Source: Segatella copri DSM 18205 | GTDB lineage: Bacteria; Bacteroidota; Bacteroidia; Bacteroidales; Bacteroidaceae | Direction: 5' to 3' | NCBI RefSeq assembly: GCF_025151535.1 | Contig: NZ_CP102288.1 | Coordinates: 3,047,501 to 3,111,500 of the forward strand | Length of the DNA stretch: 64,000 bases | Part shown: piece by piece, positions 8,587 through 18,856 of the stretch | How the letters are laid out: the number at the start of each line of letters is the position of its first letter | Position numbering within the stretch: the stretch's first letter is position 1 | Translations under genes and position numbers: made by a program | Notes under the pieces: model-generated | What the model was told of the DNA's origin: nothing | Databases searched by the model: none | Seen by the model: the letters and a program-made list of their open reading frames with translations, nothing else

Positions 8587-9963
8587 TTATTTCTCTTCAA
8601 GTATTTTGGTAATTTGTGGAACATAGTTGTCCAAATCGCCCGCTCCTAAGATGACTAGAACATCGAAGTCTCGATTCTTTACCAGGTCAAGAACGTCTTC
8701 TTTGTGAATCATGCTCTTTTCTACACCTGGTTTCAGATTGTCATAGATAAGCTTGGAGGTTACTCCTGGAATAGGCTGCTCGCGAGCTGGATAGATGTCG
8801 CAGAGGATAACCTCGTCCAAGAGACTCAAACTGTTGGCGAAATCTTTATAGAAATCGCGGGTTCTAGTATACAAGTGAGGCTGGAAGATGGCTGTTATCT
8901 TACGGTCCTTGTATAACTCTCTGATACTCTTGGCACTCTGATATATCTCCTTTGGATGATGAGCATAATCAGACAGGAATACCAGTTTGTTATTCTTGAT
9001 CTTAAAGTCGAAACGGCGGTCAACTCCTCCGTAGGTCTTCATGCCGTTACGGAGTTCATCGGCTGTACAACCATTCAACTGTGCCATTGCCATTGCTGCC
9101 ACACCATTTGTGATGTTGATAGGCACAGGCTGTCCGAGTTCTACGCCCGTTACGTTCTCGATAGGAGAGATGAAATCAAAGGTGATACCTCCATTCTCTA
9201 TCTTGATGTTCTCAGCGTGGAAGTCGCCCTCGTCCTGGCTGTATTCGTATATCTTGACACCGTCTTGTACGTGTTGCTTCATCTCCAGACCTTTGTGGAT
9301 GATGAGTGCACCGCCCGGTTGGATCAGTTCTGTATAGTGACGGAAACTCTCCAGATAAGCCTCCTTGGTGCCGTAGATGTCGAGATGGTCTGGGTCTGTA
9401 GCCGTGATGACGCTCATCCATGGGCGCAACCAGTGGAAACTGCGGTCAAACTCATCTGCTTCAATGACAACATAGTCGCTCTTGTCGGAGAGGATATAGT
9501 TGGTGCCATAGTTCTTTGAGATACCTCCCAGGAAGGCATTACAGTCAATATGGCTTTGGTGCATGATGTGAGCACACATGGTAGATGTTGATGTCTTTCC
9601 GTGTGTACCCGCTACGCACAGTCCCTTATGTGTACGGGTTAATGTACCCAGAACCTGAGCTCGCTTCTCGATGGTGAAGCCATTCTCATGGAAGAAAACC
9701 AGTTCCTTGTGTTCAGCAGGAATTGCCGGTGTGTAGACTACCAATGTTGTCTTGGCGTCCTTGCAGGCTTCTGGTATGAGGTCTACATTCTCCTCATAGT
9801 GGATAAGCATACCTTCTTTCTCCAACTCATGAGTTAGATTGGATGGAGTCTTGTCATATCCGGCTACAACCAACTTCTTGCTGAGGAAGTATCTGGCGAT
9901 GGCGCTCATTCCGATGCCTCCCGCTCCTACAAAATAAACTGCTTTAATATCTTTTATTTCCAT
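8587..9963 (-). CDS. murC: UDP-N-acetylmuramate--L-alanine ligase
   Basis: Adds L-alanine to UDP-MurNAc in the cytoplasm, the first amino acid of the peptidoglycan stem. The N-terminal Rossmann-like motif is VYFVGAGGIGMSAIARYF (9-26). The ATP-binding Mur ligase loop is GTHGKTSTSTM near 118-128. The C-terminal domain has DYAHHPKE near 335 and PHLYTRT. Its length of 458 residues is standard. The start codon overlaps the murG stop by one base (TAATG), indicating coupling, and ftsQ follows directly. Confidence 0.97.
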   Translation of the reverse strand: MEIKDIKAVYFVGAGGIGMSAIARYFLSKKLVVAGYDKTPSNLTHELEKEGMLIHYEENVDLIPEACKDAKTTLVVYTPAIPAEHKELVFFHENGFTIEKRAQVLGTLTRTHKGLCVAGTHGKTSTSTMCAHIMHQSHIDCNAFLGGISKNYGTNYILSDKSDYVVIEADEFDRSFHWLRPWMSVITATDPDHLDIYGTKEAYLESFRHYTELIQPGGALIIHKGLEMKQHVQDGVKIYEYSQDEGDFHAENIKIENGGITFDFISPIENVTGVELGQPVPINITNGVAAMAMAQLNGCTADELRNGMKTYGGVDRRFDFKIKNNKLVFLSDYAHHPKEIYQSAKSIRELYKDRKITAIFQPHLYTRTRDFYKDFANSLSLLDEVILCDIYPAREQPIPGVTSKLIYDNLKPGVEKSMIHKEDVLDLVKNRDFDVLVILGAGDLDNYVPQITKILEEK

Positions 9964-11069
9964 TACTTTGTTGCTAATTTGATTACTTCGTCGGCGATGA
10001 CGTCGGCAGAGTTCTTTAATCCTAATTTCTTGATATTCTCACAGAGCGAAACAAGCTTAGCCTCGTCTTTTACCGTGTCAACTGCTTTCTTGAGCAATAC
10101 CTCTGGTGCATCGGCATCCTTTACGTAGATGGCAGCATCTTTGTTGACTAATGCCATGGCGTTCTTGGTCTGGTGGTCTTCTGCCACATTAGGGCTTGGA
10201 ACCAGGATAACCGGTTTGCCGATGAGGCAGAACTCGCTGATACTGCTGGCACCTGCGCGGCTGATAACCAGGTCGGCTGCCTTGTAAGCTGCACCCATGT
10301 CGCTGATGAAATCAGTAACTTTGAGCATTGGCAGCTCCTGACCTTTCAGTTGCTCCATGATGGCAGCATTATAGTATTTACCTGTTTGCCAGATAAACTG
10401 TACGCCGCTTTCTTTCACCAGGTCGAGGTGCTGGAGTACACTCTCGTTGATGGTTCTTGCGCCAAGGCTGCCACCTACGAGCAAGATGGTCTTCTTTTCA
10501 GGGTCGAGACCGAACTGCTTGCGTGCTTCTTCCTGGGTGATGGTAGTTTCCAATACATTCTGGCGAACAGGATTACCGGTCATTATAATCTTGTCTGCAG
10601 GGAAGAAACGCTCCATTCCTTCGTAAGCCACACAGATTTTTTCAGCCTTCTTGGCCAAGAGTTTATTGGTTACACCAGCGTATGAATTCTGCTCCTGGAT
10701 GAGGCAAGGTATTCCTTTGCTGGCACAAACATTGAGAGTCGGACCGCTAGCATAGCCACCTACGCCCACAGCCGCCATAGGCTTGAAGTTTTTGATGATG
10801 CTCTTTGCCATGTGCTGGCTCTTCCATATCTTGAAGAGTACGGCGATGTTCTTGAGCAGATGCTTTCTGTCGAAGCCGCAGATAGGCAAGCCCTTGATTT
10901 CATAACCTGCAGCAGGTACACGCTGCATTTCCATTCTGCCGAGTGCACCTACAAACAAAATCTTAGCATCAGGGCGCTTTGCCTTGATGGCGTTTGCAAT
11001 GGATACGGCAGGGAAGATGTGACCACCTGTGCCGCCTCCGCTTATGATAATTCTTAATTCATTATTCAT
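9963..11069 (-). CDS. murG: UDP-GlcNAc--lipid I N-acetylglucosaminyltransferase
   Basis: A GT28 glycosyltransferase that converts lipid I to lipid II on the inner face of the membrane. The N-terminal loop IISGGGTGGHIFPAVSIA (8-25) is the family G-loop. The C-terminal UDP-GlcNAc site includes LVGGSLGARTIN and SRAGASSISE, with PNVAEDHQTKNA after it. The length is 368 residues. The preceding 91-bp gap to ftsW contains a -7 box, so murG may head an internal transcription unit running to ftsZ. Confidence 0.97.
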   Translation of the reverse strand: MNNELRIIISGGGTGGHIFPAVSIANAIKAKRPDAKILFVGALGRMEMQRVPAAGYEIKGLPICGFDRKHLLKNIAVLFKIWKSQHMAKSIIKNFKPMAAVGVGGYASGPTLNVCASKGIPCLIQEQNSYAGVTNKLLAKKAEKICVAYEGMERFFPADKIIMTGNPVRQNVLETTITQEEARKQFGLDPEKKTILLVGGSLGARTINESVLQHLDLVKESGVQFIWQTGKYYNAAIMEQLKGQELPMLKVTDFISDMGAAYKAADLVISRAGASSISEFCLIGKPVILVPSPNVAEDHQTKNAMALVNKDAAIYVKDADAPEVLLKKAVDTVKDEAKLVSLCENIKKLGLKNSADVIADEVIKLATK

Positions 11070-11089
11070 ATCCGTTCATGTTTATAACG

Positions 11090-11097
11090 CAAAGGTA
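11090..11097 (-). promoter_or_regulatory. Internal -7 box upstream of murG
   Basis: TACCTTTG on the minus strand lies 20 bp before the murG ATG in the largest gap of the dcw cluster. No good -33 box is seen. It may give extra transcription of murG, murC, ftsQ, ftsA and ftsZ. Confidence 0.45.
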
Positions 11098-11160
11098 TAA
11101 AAAAATATCGATTTAACGGCATTTTCTGCCATTTTTTCACCTTAATTTATAAAACTCTTG

Positions 11161-12438
11161 TCAGGCAGCCACCATTTTGCTGTCGTCGAGCTCATTTTGA
11201 GGTATCTCTTTCTTCTTGGCTGTTCTACTGATACTCAGGATGATGCCCAGGTACAGACAGTTGATGATGGTAGATGTACCACCTCTACTGATGAGTGGTA
11301 ATGGCTGTCCTGTAACAGGAGCCAAACCTACTGCTACTGCCATATTGAAGAGTGCCTGGGTAACCAGCATGATGGCGAGTCCCATGCAGAGGAAGGCAGG
11401 GAAATTGTTCTCACACCGGTTGGCTATTCTGCCAGCTCTGAACAGGAGGATGATGTAGAGAAATGCAACCAGTGCGGCTCCCCATATACCCATCTCTTCG
11501 ATGATGATGGCATAGATGAAGTCTGAGAACGCCTGTGAGAGGAAGTCTCTTTCTACTGAGTTTCCAGGCCCTTTGCCTACGATGTTGGAAGAGGCGATGG
11601 CGATGTTGGCATGTGCCACTTGGGCATCTTTGTCGAGATCGACATCTTGTGGGGCTACAGGCTTTGAGTTCATAAACTTGTCAATACGGGCTTTCCAGGT
11701 ATCGGCTCTATGGAACATCTTTTCTGCCATGTTAGGCTTGTTCTGTTCCTGCTCAACCTTTTCGGTCAGCGTATTTTCCGGTTTATTGCCCTCTTCGCCC
11801 TTGTCCTGTCCTACTATCATGATACCTGCAAAGGCTGTGACGATGACAATCATGCACAGTCCCACCAGCTTGCCAATCTGGTTCATCGGCACTCGTCCGA
11901 TGAGCATCATGGCTAAGATTGTGATACTGAGGAGCATGGCTGTGGATAAGTTTTCCAGTCCGATGAGAATTACAAATGGAGCAGTTGCTACAAGTATGAA
12001 CTTGAATGCCTTTCTGTTGGCTCCCTGAGTTGTTTGCATAGCACTAAGAATCTGAGCAACAGCCAGTACTACTGCTCCCTTCGCTATCTCAGAAGGCTGG
12101 AACTGTATGCCCATCAGAGAGAACCATCGGGAGGCTCCGTTGGTAGATTGACCGGTAGCCAAGACCAGGACGAGCAACAATAATGAGATGCCCATTACGA
12201 CGGGGGTAACAATCTTGAAGTACTTGCATTTCACCTTGAGCATGCAAATCATGGTGAACAGACCGCCTCCCAAGAGCAAGATGTGGCGGATGACAGGTGC
12301 CATGTAGTTTCCTGTCTTGTACGACAAGGAGCTGGAGGCAGAATATACCTCCACGATGCTTATCATACAGAGAAAGAAGAAGACCATCCAGATCACCTTG
12401 TCTCCCTTAAAAATATTACCAATGCTCTTGTTATTCAT
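11161..12438 (-). CDS. ftsW: Septal SEDS glycosyltransferase FtsW
   Basis: A polytopic SEDS protein that polymerises lipid II at the septum together with the class B PBP encoded upstream. It has about ten hydrophobic segments in 425 residues. The conserved regions include GASRWFSLMGIQFQPSEIAKGAVV (about 100-123) and the C-terminal PVTGQPLPLISRGGTS. A long hydrophilic loop of about 100 residues (roughly 215-310, rich in E, N and K) lies between membrane segments, as usual for the large extracytoplasmic loop of SEDS proteins. Its place between murD and murG is canonical for FtsW rather than RodA. Confidence 0.95.
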   Translation of the reverse strand: MNNKSIGNIFKGDKVIWMVFFFLCMISIVEVYSASSSLSYKTGNYMAPVIRHILLLGGGLFTMICMLKVKCKYFKIVTPVVMGISLLLLVLVLATGQSTNGASRWFSLMGIQFQPSEIAKGAVVLAVAQILSAMQTTQGANRKAFKFILVATAPFVILIGLENLSTAMLLSITILAMMLIGRVPMNQIGKLVGLCMIVIVTAFAGIMIVGQDKGEEGNKPENTLTEKVEQEQNKPNMAEKMFHRADTWKARIDKFMNSKPVAPQDVDLDKDAQVAHANIAIASSNIVGKGPGNSVERDFLSQAFSDFIYAIIIEEMGIWGAALVAFLYIILLFRAGRIANRCENNFPAFLCMGLAIMLVTQALFNMAVAVGLAPVTGQPLPLISRGGTSTIINCLYLGIILSISRTAKKKEIPQNELDDSKMVAA

Positions 12439-12476
12439 TTCTTTATAGTTCTATCTGTTCTATTTGTTGAAAACTG

Positions 12477-13814
12477 TTATTCTCCGATAGCTCTTGCCAG
12501 CGTCTTAAACTGCTCGCCTCTATCTTCCATGTTCTTGAAGAGGTCGAAACTTGCGCAGCATGGGCTGAGGAGTACGGTATCGCCCGGCTTTGCCAATTCC
12601 TGGCAGGCTGCCACGCAATCCTTCATGCTGTGAGTGTCGCGTACAGGGATGCCGAGTGCGTCAAAGTTGTCGTGCAACTTCTGGTTGTCGGCTCCGAGAT
12701 ATACGATACCAGCACATTTCTCCTTTACCAGGTCCTTGATCTGGTTATAGTCATTTCCCTTATCCTTACCGCCGATGATGAGGATGGTAGGGGTGGTCAT
12801 ACTCTCCAGCGCATACCAGCAGGCATCTACGTTGGTAGCCTTTGAATCGTTCACATAGTAAACGCCCTGGAACTTGCCCACTTTCTCCAGACGGTGCTCT
12901 ACACCTGGGAAGTCGCTCAAGCCTTTGTGCAGGGTCTCGTGGTCGATGCCTACGATGTTACATGCCAGACCTGCAGCCAGACTGTTATAGATGTTGTGCT
13001 TGCCGCGTAGACTCATGTCTGCCTGTGGCATTTCGAAGTCTGAAGGGAAGTTGAGTTTGTATTTGCCGTCTTCGATAAAGCCAACGCAACCTTCCTCCTT
13101 GAACTCAGAGAATGGGCAGAGATGTGACTTGAGGTTGTACTTAGCCAGCTCCTTTGTAACGATAGGATCATCGTTCCAGAAGATGAAACTGTCTTCTTCT
13201 GTCTGGTTCTGGGTAATGCGCATCTTGGCATCGGTATAGTTCTGCATCTTAAACTCATAGCGGTCCAGATGGTCTGGAGTGATGTTGAGCAGAATGGCCA
13301 CATTGGCACGGAACTTATACATATTGTCGAGCTGGAAACTGCTCAGCTCGATGACGTAGTACTTATGAGGAGTTTCTGCCACCTGAAGGGCCAGACTCTT
13401 TCCGATGTTGCCTGCCAGACCTACATCATAGCCAGCCGACTTGATGATGTGGTAAATCAGCGAGGTAGTGGTTGTCTTACCGTTACTTCCCGTGATACAG
13501 ATCATCTTGGCATCAGTATATCTGCCCGCAAATTCTATTTCGCTGATGATAGGTGTACCCTTAGCCATCAGTTTCTGTATCATAGGTGCTTCCTTAGGAA
13601 TACCCGGACTCTTGATGACTTCATCTGCATCTAAAATCTTTTCTTCTGTATGGTGACCTTCTTCCCATTCGATGTTGTGGTCATCCATCAACTTCTTGTA
13701 GTTATCCTTGATCTTTGACATGTCTGAAACAAAGACCTCGAATCCCTCTTTCTTTGCCAGCACGGCTGCACCTGCGCCACTTTCGCCAGCTCCTAAAATT
13801 ACAATTTTGCTCAT
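12477..13814 (-). CDS. murD: UDP-N-acetylmuramoyl-L-alanine--D-glutamate ligase
   Basis: Adds D-glutamate to UDP-MurNAc-L-Ala. The N-terminal nucleotide-sugar motif is IVILGAGESGAGAAVLA. The ATP loop is CITGSNGKTTTTSLIYH near 105-121. DHLDRYE, HRLEKVG and YYVNDSKATN follow as in other MurD proteins, and LLSPCCASFDLFKNMEDRG lies near the C-terminus. The length of 445 residues is normal. It lies between mraY and ftsW with short gaps (43 and 38 bp). Confidence 0.97.
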   Translation of the reverse strand: MSKIVILGAGESGAGAAVLAKKEGFEVFVSDMSKIKDNYKKLMDDHNIEWEEGHHTEEKILDADEVIKSPGIPKEAPMIQKLMAKGTPIISEIEFAGRYTDAKMICITGSNGKTTTTSLIYHIIKSAGYDVGLAGNIGKSLALQVAETPHKYYVIELSSFQLDNMYKFRANVAILLNITPDHLDRYEFKMQNYTDAKMRITQNQTEEDSFIFWNDDPIVTKELAKYNLKSHLCPFSEFKEEGCVGFIEDGKYKLNFPSDFEMPQADMSLRGKHNIYNSLAAGLACNIVGIDHETLHKGLSDFPGVEHRLEKVGKFQGVYYVNDSKATNVDACWYALESMTTPTILIIGGKDKGNDYNQIKDLVKEKCAGIVYLGADNQKLHDNFDALGIPVRDTHSMKDCVAACQELAKPGDTVLLSPCCASFDLFKNMEDRGEQFKTLARAIGE

Positions 13815-13857
13815 TGTCTTGTTCTCTATACTTGTCGGGCTGATAAAAGCCTGTATT

Positions 13858-15126
13858 TTATCTGATCTTCAATGTGATGATGGTCAATGCTGCCAGAATG
13901 ATGGTTACAATCCAGAAACGGATGGTAATCTTTGATTCATGGAAGCAGTTGCGAGGCTTCTTCCACAGATACTTGCAGTCAGGATCCAGCTGACTGTCCT
14001 GTGTGCGGAAGTTGTCGTGGATAGGTGTGCGCTTGAAGATACGCTGCTTCACACCTCTCCGCTTTCCTATCTTGTAATAGTAAACCTGCATCATCACGCT
14101 GAGGCTTTCTACGAAGAAAATACCGCAGAGGATAGGCAGCATCAGCTCCTTGTGGATGATGATGGCACCTACTGCGATGATACCGCCGATGGTCAGCGAA
14201 CCCGTATCGCCCATGAATACCTGGGCAGGGTAGGCGTTGTACCAGAGGAAACCGATGAGGGCTCCGATGAAGGCACAGAAGAATACTACCAGTTCCTCAG
14301 AACCAGGAATATACATGATATTGAGGTAGGCGGCAAACTCGATGTGCGACGACACATACGCAAGTATGCCTAGCGCCACACCTATGATGGCGGAGTTTCC
14401 GGCACACATTCCGTCCATACCATCGTTGAGGTTGGCACCGTTTGATACGGCTGTTACAACGAAGATGGTCATGATGACGAAGAGAATCCAGCCTGCTGCT
14501 ACCTTGTACTTACCGCAGAAACTGGTGATGCTGGAATAGTCGAGGTTGTGTCCCTTGACGAATGGAATGGTGGTCTTCAGCGATTTTCTTGCTTCCGTAC
14601 GATGCTTTACCACCGTTTCCTGTCCCTGTCGATCGATGGCGAGGTTCTCGTTCATCTTTACATCAGGCGAAGACCAGAGTACCAGTCCCACGATCAGGCC
14701 GATGCCAATCTGTCCTATAATCTTATATTTGCCCTTCAATCCCTCCTTGTCGCGCTTGAATATCTTGATGAAGTCGTCCATTCCACCGAGAAAGCCGAGC
14801 CATACGGTGGTGATGATCATCAGGATCAGATAGATGTTGCGCAAACGTCCGAGTAACAGTACCGGTACGAGGATAGCCAGGATGATGATGACACCACCCA
14901 TAGAAGGAACGCCAATCTTCTTGACACCGAACGGGTCGATGCTGGCATCGCGCTGTGTCTCTGTAATTTGCTTGCTCTTGAGATACTTGATGAATTTCTC
15001 GCCGAACCAGGCAGAGATTACCAATGATAAAATCAGCGCAAGCAGGGCACGGAATGAGATGTAGCCCCACATGTGAGAACCTGAGATGCCCCACTGCTCC
15101 AGAAATCTAAAGAGATAGTATAACAT
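13858..15126 (-). CDS. mraY: Phospho-N-acetylmuramoyl-pentapeptide transferase
   Basis: An integral membrane enzyme that transfers phospho-MurNAc-pentapeptide to undecaprenyl phosphate, making lipid I. It has about ten membrane segments. The active-site signatures are PSMGG (near 74), DDFIKIFKRD (near 116, the DDxxK motif), NLNDGMDG (NxxN/D motif, near 233) and GDTGSL (near 305). The 422-residue length exceeds the roughly 360 of E. coli because of an extended cytoplasmic loop near 165-200, a usual Bacteroidota trait. Confidence 0.97.
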   Translation of the reverse strand: MLYYLFRFLEQWGISGSHMWGYISFRALLALILSLVISAWFGEKFIKYLKSKQITETQRDASIDPFGVKKIGVPSMGGVIIILAILVPVLLLGRLRNIYLILMIITTVWLGFLGGMDDFIKIFKRDKEGLKGKYKIIGQIGIGLIVGLVLWSSPDVKMNENLAIDRQGQETVVKHRTEARKSLKTTIPFVKGHNLDYSSITSFCGKYKVAAGWILFVIMTIFVVTAVSNGANLNDGMDGMCAGNSAIIGVALGILAYVSSHIEFAAYLNIMYIPGSEELVVFFCAFIGALIGFLWYNAYPAQVFMGDTGSLTIGGIIAVGAIIIHKELMLPILCGIFFVESLSVMMQVYYYKIGKRRGVKQRIFKRTPIHDNFRTQDSQLDPDCKYLWKKPRNCFHESKITIRFWIVTIILAALTIITLKIR

Positions 15127-15150
15127 TTTTCTTTCTTTTCTTGATTGCTT

Positions 15151-16614
15151 TTACTTCTGTGAAATTCCGAAGATGTCGCGAATCACCTCCTTATCGTCAA
15201 AGTGGTGCTTTACGCCCTTGATCTCCTGGTAATCTTCGTGTCCCTTACCGGCTACGAGAATCACGTCGCCCTTCTTTGCCAGCATGCAGGCTGTGCGGAT
15301 AGCTTCCTTGCGGTCTACGATGCTGATTACCTTCTTCATCTGCTGGGCATTGAGTCCGGCAAGCATGTCGTTGATGATGTCCTGTGGCTCTTCGAAACGT
15401 GGGTTGTCGCTGGTGATGATTACCTTATCGCTCTGCTTTACAGCCTCCTGTGCCATCAATGGGCGCTTGCCCTTGTCACGGTTGCCACCGGCACCGCAAA
15501 CGGTGATGACTTCTCCGCCCTTGCCTTCTAGCACTTCGTGGATGGCGTTCAATACGTTCTCCAGTGCATCTGGTGTATGGGCATAGTCAACAATGGCGGT
15601 ATAACCTTCTGGCGACTGGATTGGTTCCAGTCTTCCGCTTACGCTGTGAAGGGTACTCATCACTACGAGTACATCCTCTGGCTTCTTGCCGAGCATAATG
15701 GCTGCACCATATACGGCGAGCAGGTTGCTCACGTTGAACTTACCGATGAACTGTACGCCCACTTCTCTGCCGTCAATCTCCAGATACATGCCGCCGAAGT
15801 GACACTCCAGGATCCTGGCTCTGAAGTCTGCCATGCTGCGGGTAGAGTAGGTTTTCACGGTAGCCTTGGTGTTCTGTACCATAATCATGCCGTTCTTGTC
15901 GTCGGCATTGGTAATGGCAAAGGCAGTCTTAGACAGTCCGTCGAAGAAAGCCTTCTTGGCGTTACGGTAGTTCTCGAATGTCTTGTGGTAATCGAGGTGG
16001 TCGCGGGTGAGGTTGGTGAACAAGCCTCCGGCAAACTGTAGGCCTCCTATACGCTTCTGTGCGATGGCGTGAGAAGAGCACTCCATGAAGGCATATTCGC
16101 AGCCTGCCTCTACCATCTTGCCCAGGAGCATGTTCAGTTCGATAGGGTCTGGGGTGGTATGGTCGGCAGGGATAGCCTCGTCCTCAATGTAGTTGCAGAC
16201 GGTAGAGAGCAAACCACACTTATGGCCGAACTTGCGGAACATATTATATAATAAGGTGGCAATGGTGGTCTTACCATTGGTACCTGTTACGCCTACCAGT
16301 TTGAGCTTTCTTGAAGGGTCGCCGTAGAAAAGGGTTGCTACCTTGCCGACAGCATCCTCGGTCGAAGCGACCTGAATGTAAGTTACGCCCTCAACTTTCT
16401 CTTCAGGCATGTCTTCGCACAAAACCGACTTTGCGCCCAGTTCCAATGCCTTTGGAATAAACTTGTGACCGTCAACCTGCGTTCCCTTCATGGCAACGAA
16501 GAGATGACCTTCCTTAATCTTGCGAGAGTCGATGTTTACTCCCGTAACCTCTACATCAGCATCGCCGATTATCTGAACCGGCTCGATGTTTTTGAGTAAT
16601 TCTTGTAACTTCAT
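15151..16614 (-). CDS. murE: UDP-MurNAc-tripeptide synthetase (meso-DAP adding)
   Basis: Adds the third stem residue to UDP-MurNAc-L-Ala-D-Glu. The ATP loop [17 protein letters not shown] lies near 108-124 and the carbamylated-lysine region follows. The motif SDNPRFEEP near 413 contains DNPR, which in studied MurE enzymes selects meso-diaminopimelate over lysine, so this organism's peptidoglycan is predicted to be DAP type. The length of 487 residues is standard. It sits 82 bp after ftsI and 24 bp before mraY. Confidence 0.96.
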   Translation of the reverse strand: MKLQELLKNIEPVQIIGDADVEVTGVNIDSRKIKEGHLFVAMKGTQVDGHKFIPKALELGAKSVLCEDMPEEKVEGVTYIQVASTEDAVGKVATLFYGDPSRKLKLVGVTGTNGKTTIATLLYNMFRKFGHKCGLLSTVCNYIEDEAIPADHTTPDPIELNMLLGKMVEAGCEYAFMECSSHAIAQKRIGGLQFAGGLFTNLTRDHLDYHKTFENYRNAKKAFFDGLSKTAFAITNADDKNGMIMVQNTKATVKTYSTRSMADFRARILECHFGGMYLEIDGREVGVQFIGKFNVSNLLAVYGAAIMLGKKPEDVLVVMSTLHSVSGRLEPIQSPEGYTAIVDYAHTPDALENVLNAIHEVLEGKGGEVITVCGAGGNRDKGKRPLMAQEAVKQSDKVIITSDNPRFEEPQDIINDMLAGLNAQQMKKVISIVDRKEAIRTACMLAKKGDVILVAGKGHEDYQEIKGVKHHFDDKEVIRDIFGISQK

Positions 16615-16696
16615 ATCCTGTTTCTGTTTTATATTCTATATATTTCTTTATCTACACCTTATTATATATAGGGTTTCAGATAACTGTTTCTGAGTT

Positions 16697-18856
16697 TTAT
16701 TCGAGCACAATGCTACATACGGCACCTTTCTTGATGACCGTTCCCGGCACCAGGCTCTGCTTTACTACCTTTCCTCTACCTGTAATCTGGGTCTTGATGC
16801 CCCGGCTCTCCATATTGTAGATAGCGTCTCGGGCTCCCATTCCGGTAACGTCGGGTACGATCGTCTTGCCGTATTGCTTCTCCCTGATGAGTTTGATGCT
16901 GTGGTTACCCACGCGCTCTGCCTTGCCCCAGATAGGGTTGCCGTCGGCATAGCTGCCACTCCAGTTGGCATTGGTCTTGATGCCGAGGTGGCTGAGCACA
17001 TAGTTGGCAGCAAGGATATTGCCTGCCTTTACGTCAGGAACGAAGACGGATGCTGAGTCGCGGGCGTCCTTTACGTCAACTTTCAGACTCTGCGCCATGA
17101 TGCCTTCTGAAATCTCATGGAAGACCTTACCGCACATCGTACCGCCCGAAGCAGGCAAACCGGATTTCTGTATGCAGACGATACAGCTGTAGCGTGGCGC
17201 ATCGGCAGGGAAGTAGCCTGCGAAACTGATGAGATAGCTGGTTCCGCCACTCTTATATCCACCGGCACCTTTTGAAATCTGGGCTGTACCGGTCTTTCCT
17301 GCCACTTTGAAGTTAGGCGAACCGGCTTTCTTTCCCAGTCCCAAGCTTACCACCTGTTCCAGGATGGTTTGCAGTTCCTTGATGCTCTTCTCCTTGGCTA
17401 TCTGCTGGCGCATCACTTCAGGAGGAAATTCCATGATGGTTTCTCCGTTCTTCATTACCTTGCTCACGAATCTTGGTCGCATCATCTTGCCGTTGTTGGC
17501 GATGGTGTTGTAGAAGGTGAGGGTAGAGATAGGCGGTATCTGGGTCTCATATCCGATACTCATCCATGGCAAACTGGTCTTTGCCCAGTTGTCATACTGT
17601 CCGTTCTTGTTTCTGTGCGGCATGCGGATTCTGGCTGGCGTTGCTCCTACCAGCGGAATCTTCAGGTCGTCGTGCAGACCGGTACGGTAGATTCCATTTA
17701 CGAATTTCTCCGGGTTGTTGCGGTAATGGTCGTCTATGATGCGGCTCACACCGATGTTCGAACTGTACCACAGGGTCTGTGCGAGGGTCAGCATTCCGTA
17801 TCCGCCTTTTCGCCAGTTGTGGTCTTTCATTTCTCTGCCGTACATCGGCCATATACCGCCACCGGTTTCTACGTGACAGGTCGTGTCAACCACTCCGTCG
17901 TCCAGTGCTACGAGGATAGAGGCTGGTTTGAACACCGAACCTGGCTCCAGAAGGTCGCTCACGGCATGGTTGTGGATTTCTCTGTATTCGCCGTCGAAAC
18001 ATTTCTCCATGTTTACGATGGCCTTGATGTCGCCCGTAGGTACATCCATCACGATGGCTACACCCACATTGGCGTTGATTTCCTTCAGCTCGTCGATGAG
18101 TGAGCGTTCGGCAAGGTCTTGTATGCTCACATCGATGGTGGTCACGATATCGGCTCCGTCAATAGGAGGGGTATCGGTAATGTCGAGGAACTTGTTGCGC
18201 ACCTTGCGGCGATGCACGATACCGTTGGTGCCTCGCAGGATGGAGTCGTAACTCAGCTCCAGACCGAAACGGGCGGTATCCTTGGCGCCATACATGGCTC
18301 CGATGGTACGGCCTGCCAGCGAACCGTAAGTTCTGGTTCGGGCATTATATTCTTCCCAGTGGAAACCGCTCTGGTAGGGTTTCAGGCGGAATACAGGGAT
18401 GTCCTTTATCTCGGTGAAGGTGTTATAGTCTACACGCTTCGGATAAACCGGCCAGTGGCGGCTCATCTTGGCGCGACCTTCGGTGAGGTGCTTCTTGAAA
18501 TCAGACTCGCTCAGATTCGGGAATATCTGGTGCAGGCAAAGACAGATGGAGTCTTGCTTGGCATCCCACAGCGAGTCGTTTTCTGCATCTTTCAGCGCCT
18601 TGAAGTCCATGAAAACCTTAAACTCCGGCAGCGAACTTGCCATCAGCTGTCCTGTGCAGCTCAATATGTTGCCTCGGTTTGGCTTTACGGTCACGGAATC
18701 CTTCTTCTGCCGTTCTGCCACCTTCATCCAGTAATCATGCTTGGCGGTCATGATGTAGAGCGCTTTACCCACTACGGCTATGGCGAAAATCGTCATGATG
18801 ATAGCGATGGCGCTGTAGCGGGGCATTACTTTCTTGTGATCAAATTTGCTGCTCAT
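16697..18856 (-). CDS. ftsI: Septal penicillin-binding protein (FtsI/PBP3) with C-terminal PASTA domain
   Basis: A class B PBP, the transpeptidase partner of FtsW. One N-terminal membrane anchor (about 14-36) precedes the dimerisation region. The transpeptidase domain contains the SxxK motif in LEPGSVFKPAS near 310, the SxN motif in YSSNIGVS near 370, and KTG in AGKTGTAQ near 530. The last 60 residues (IVPDVTGMGARDAIYNMESR and after) form a PASTA domain. E. coli FtsI lacks PASTA, but it occurs in Bacteroidota homologues. The start overlaps the ftsL-like stop by 4 bp (ATGA), so translation is probably coupled. Confidence 0.95.
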   Translation of the reverse strand: MSSKFDHKKVMPRYSAIAIIMTIFAIAVVGKALYIMTAKHDYWMKVAERQKKDSVTVKPNRGNILSCTGQLMASSLPEFKVFMDFKALKDAENDSLWDAKQDSICLCLHQIFPNLSESDFKKHLTEGRAKMSRHWPVYPKRVDYNTFTEIKDIPVFRLKPYQSGFHWEEYNARTRTYGSLAGRTIGAMYGAKDTARFGLELSYDSILRGTNGIVHRRKVRNKFLDITDTPPIDGADIVTTIDVSIQDLAERSLIDELKEINANVGVAIVMDVPTGDIKAIVNMEKCFDGEYREIHNHAVSDLLEPGSVFKPASILVALDDGVVDTTCHVETGGGIWPMYGREMKDHNWRKGGYGMLTLAQTLWYSSNIGVSRIIDDHYRNNPEKFVNGIYRTGLHDDLKIPLVGATPARIRMPHRNKNGQYDNWAKTSLPWMSIGYETQIPPISTLTFYNTIANNGKMMRPRFVSKVMKNGETIMEFPPEVMRQQIAKEKSIKELQTILEQVVSLGLGKKAGSPNFKVAGKTGTAQISKGAGGYKSGGTSYLISFAGYFPADAPRYSCIVCIQKSGLPASGGTMCGKVFHEISEGIMAQSLKVDVKDARDSASVFVPDVKAGNILAANYVLSHLGIKTNANWSGSYADGNPIWGKAERVGNHSIKLIREKQYGKTIVPDVTGMGARDAIYNMESRGIKTQITGRGKVVKQSLVPGTVIKKGAVCSIVLE